This document shows positions 5,032 to 5,733 of a stretch of DNA of 5,733 bases, piece after piece. The DNA is from an uncultured Eubacteriales bacterium. GTDB taxonomy: Bacteria > Bacillota > Clostridia > Christensenellales > Christensenellaceae. The first letter of the stretch is position 1. The number at the start of each line of letters is the position of its first letter. The notes beneath the pieces are model-generated. The model had not been told where the DNA came from. It did not search any database and was given only the letters and a program-made list of their open reading frames with translations. The stretch covers positions 1 to 5,733 of the forward strand of contig USII01000075.1 in the NCBI GenBank assembly GCA_900554725.1, written 5' to 3'. Both the position numbers and the translations under genes were made by a program.

Positions 5032-5580
5032 ATGAAACACAATAAGCTTGCCACCATCGCCATTGCCGGGCTGCTCTGCGCAATTGGCATCATCATCCCA
5101 ACCTTCTCCCCCGTGAAAATCGTGCTGGAGCCGGCATCCTTTACGCTGGCCAGCCATGTCGCCATTTTTGTGGCGATGTTCGTCTCTCCATCGGTTGCCA
5201 TCTCTGTAACGCTGGGCACAACGCTGGGCTTCCTGCTTGGGGGATTTCCCGTAGTGGTAGTGGCGCGTGCCTTTTCCCAGATCATTTTTGCGGCAGTGGG
5301 CGCTTTTATGCTGAAGAAAAACAGGGAGTGGCTTTCCACGGGAAAAAAGATGTTTTCCTTTGGCATGCTTACCTCTCTTCTCCATGCTGCGGCAGAGGTT
5401 GCCGTCGTCATTCCCTTTTATTTTACGGGAACAGGCCTCTCGGCAGGCTACTATGACAAGGGCTTTTTTGTTTCGGTGGTGTTGTTTGTCGGGCTGGGAA
5501 CGCTGATTCACAGCATGGTGGATTATGGCATTTCACTTGCGATATGGAAGCCGCTGCACAAGGTGATGGCGCAAAAATAG
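5032..5580 (+). CDS. ECF transporter S-component-like integral membrane protein
   Basis: The 182-residue protein is mostly hydrophobic, with about six membrane segments (roughly 7-24, 38-52, 54-70, 73-93, 107-130 and 144-171). This is the size and topology of substrate-binding S components of energy-coupling factor vitamin importers, which work with a shared EcfT-EcfA module normally encoded elsewhere. Features are an N-terminal small-residue helix (IAIAGLLCAIGIIIP), a PASFTLASHVAIF segment (34-46), a glycine-rich TLGTTLGFLLGGFP stretch (60-73), and a polar HAAAEV motif inside a helix (119-124) that could line a ligand pocket. The substrate is not certain: the pattern reminds me of niacin-type (NiaX-like) members, but this is recall, not proof. 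The ATG has only a weak GGAAAAG Shine-Dalgarno (5023-5029). The gene is divergent from dsdA. No tight terminator follows; the next element is a tRNA promoter. Confidence 0.72.
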   Translation: MKHNKLATIAIAGLLCAIGIIIPTFSPVKIVLEPASFTLASHVAIFVAMFVSPSVAISVTLGTTLGFLLGGFPVVVVARAFSQIIFAAVGAFMLKKNREWLSTGKKMFSFGMLTSLLHAAAEVAVVIPFYFTGTGLSAGYYDKGFFVSVVLFVGLGTLIHSMVDYGISLAIWKPLHKVMAQK

Positions 5581-5601
5581 CGCAAAAAATTCGCCGCTTT
5601 G

Positions 5602-5630
5602 TTGACATGTGTGCAATTTGGTGATAAGAT
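5602..5630 (+). promoter_or_regulatory. Promoter of tRNA-Arg
   Basis: A perfect TTGACA (5602-5607) and TAAGAT (5625-5630, four of six) are separated by 17 bp. Transcription would start about 50 nt before the tRNA 5' end, a usual length for a leader removed by RNase P. Confidence 0.7.
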
Positions 5631-5687
5631 GATATAGCGCTTGAATGCGGCAGGCTATTTCGCGGAAAGGCGCAGGAAAAAACGCAT

Positions 5688-5733
5688 GTGCCCGTAGCTC
5701 AGCTGGATAGAGTGTTTGACTACGAATCAAAAG
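5688..5733 (+). tRNA. tRNA-Arg, anticodon ACG, 3' part beyond the window
   Basis: The sequence shows the 5' acceptor strand GTGCCCG (5688-5694), T8-A9, a D-stem GCTC (5697-5700) closing with GAGT (5710-5713) around a D-loop containing GG, and a perfect 5-bp anticodon stem TTTGA/TCAAA (5715-5719, 5727-5731). The anticodon loop CTACGAA places anticodon ACG at 5722-5724. A34 is expected to be converted to inosine by TadA so that CGU, CGC and CGA are read. The variable loop, T-arm and 3' acceptor strand lie outside the window, so pairing of the unusual second acceptor base T5689 cannot be checked. Confidence 0.95.

Noticed and set aside
4993..5511. Minus-strand open frame of 172 codons opposite the membrane protein, very polar and histidine-rich
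   Set aside because: The composition is what results from reading a hydrophobic membrane gene backwards; it also runs through the promoter of that gene.
5572..5600. Terminator after the membrane-protein gene formed by the repeated GCGCAAAAA
   Set aside because: Only a 4-bp GCGC stem is possible and there is no T run after it on the plus strand.

Overview
The window looks like ordinary chromosome from an anaerobic Firmicute, most likely a gut-type clostridium of fairly balanced base composition. The reasons are strong AGGAGG-type ribosome binding sites, sigma-A-like promoters with clean 16-17 bp spacers, U-rich hairpin terminators, a PerR-rubrerythrin operon typical of strict anaerobes, and an ECF-type membrane S component. 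The species cannot be fixed from this sequence.

Layout. (1) 1-1295, minus strand: a two-gene operon of an ANT(6)-like aminoglycoside adenylyltransferase followed 15 nt later by a class I SAM-dependent methyltransferase that runs off the left edge. (2) 1392-1796, plus strand: a MerR-family regulator, divergent from that operon, with a cysteine where the aldehyde sensor AdhR has its reactive cysteine. An inverted repeat lies in the shared promoter region. A bidirectional terminator follows at 1823-1853. (3) 1852-2301, minus: an uncharacterised small soluble protein with its own promoter and a palindrome in its leader. (4) 2481-3417, minus: perR then rubrerythrin, 4 nt apart, with a strong promoter, a PerR-box-like palindrome just downstream of it, and a terminator next to the rbr stop codon. 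(5) 3490-3607: a purine-rich gene-free stretch. (6) 3662-4921, minus: D-serine ammonia-lyase (dsdA) with a long two-part terminator. (7) 5032-5580, plus: a six-helix ECF S-component-like membrane protein, divergent from dsdA. (8) 5688-5733, plus: the 5' part of tRNA-Arg(ACG), cut by the window end, with its own promoter.

Working together. PerR senses peroxide through a complete metal site and probably represses its own operon, so that peroxide releases rubrerythrin, the peroxidase. The MerR regulator probably controls itself, the adenylyltransferase-methyltransferase operon, or both. DsdA removes D-serine to pyruvate and ammonia. Its divergent membrane neighbour probably imports a small vitamin-like substrate, and any link between the two is inference.

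I found no CRISPR array, insertion sequence, phage gene or clearly new system. The most interesting points are the thiol-sensor-like MerR facing a resistance-type operon, the operator placement at perR, and the unknown gene with its palindromic leader.
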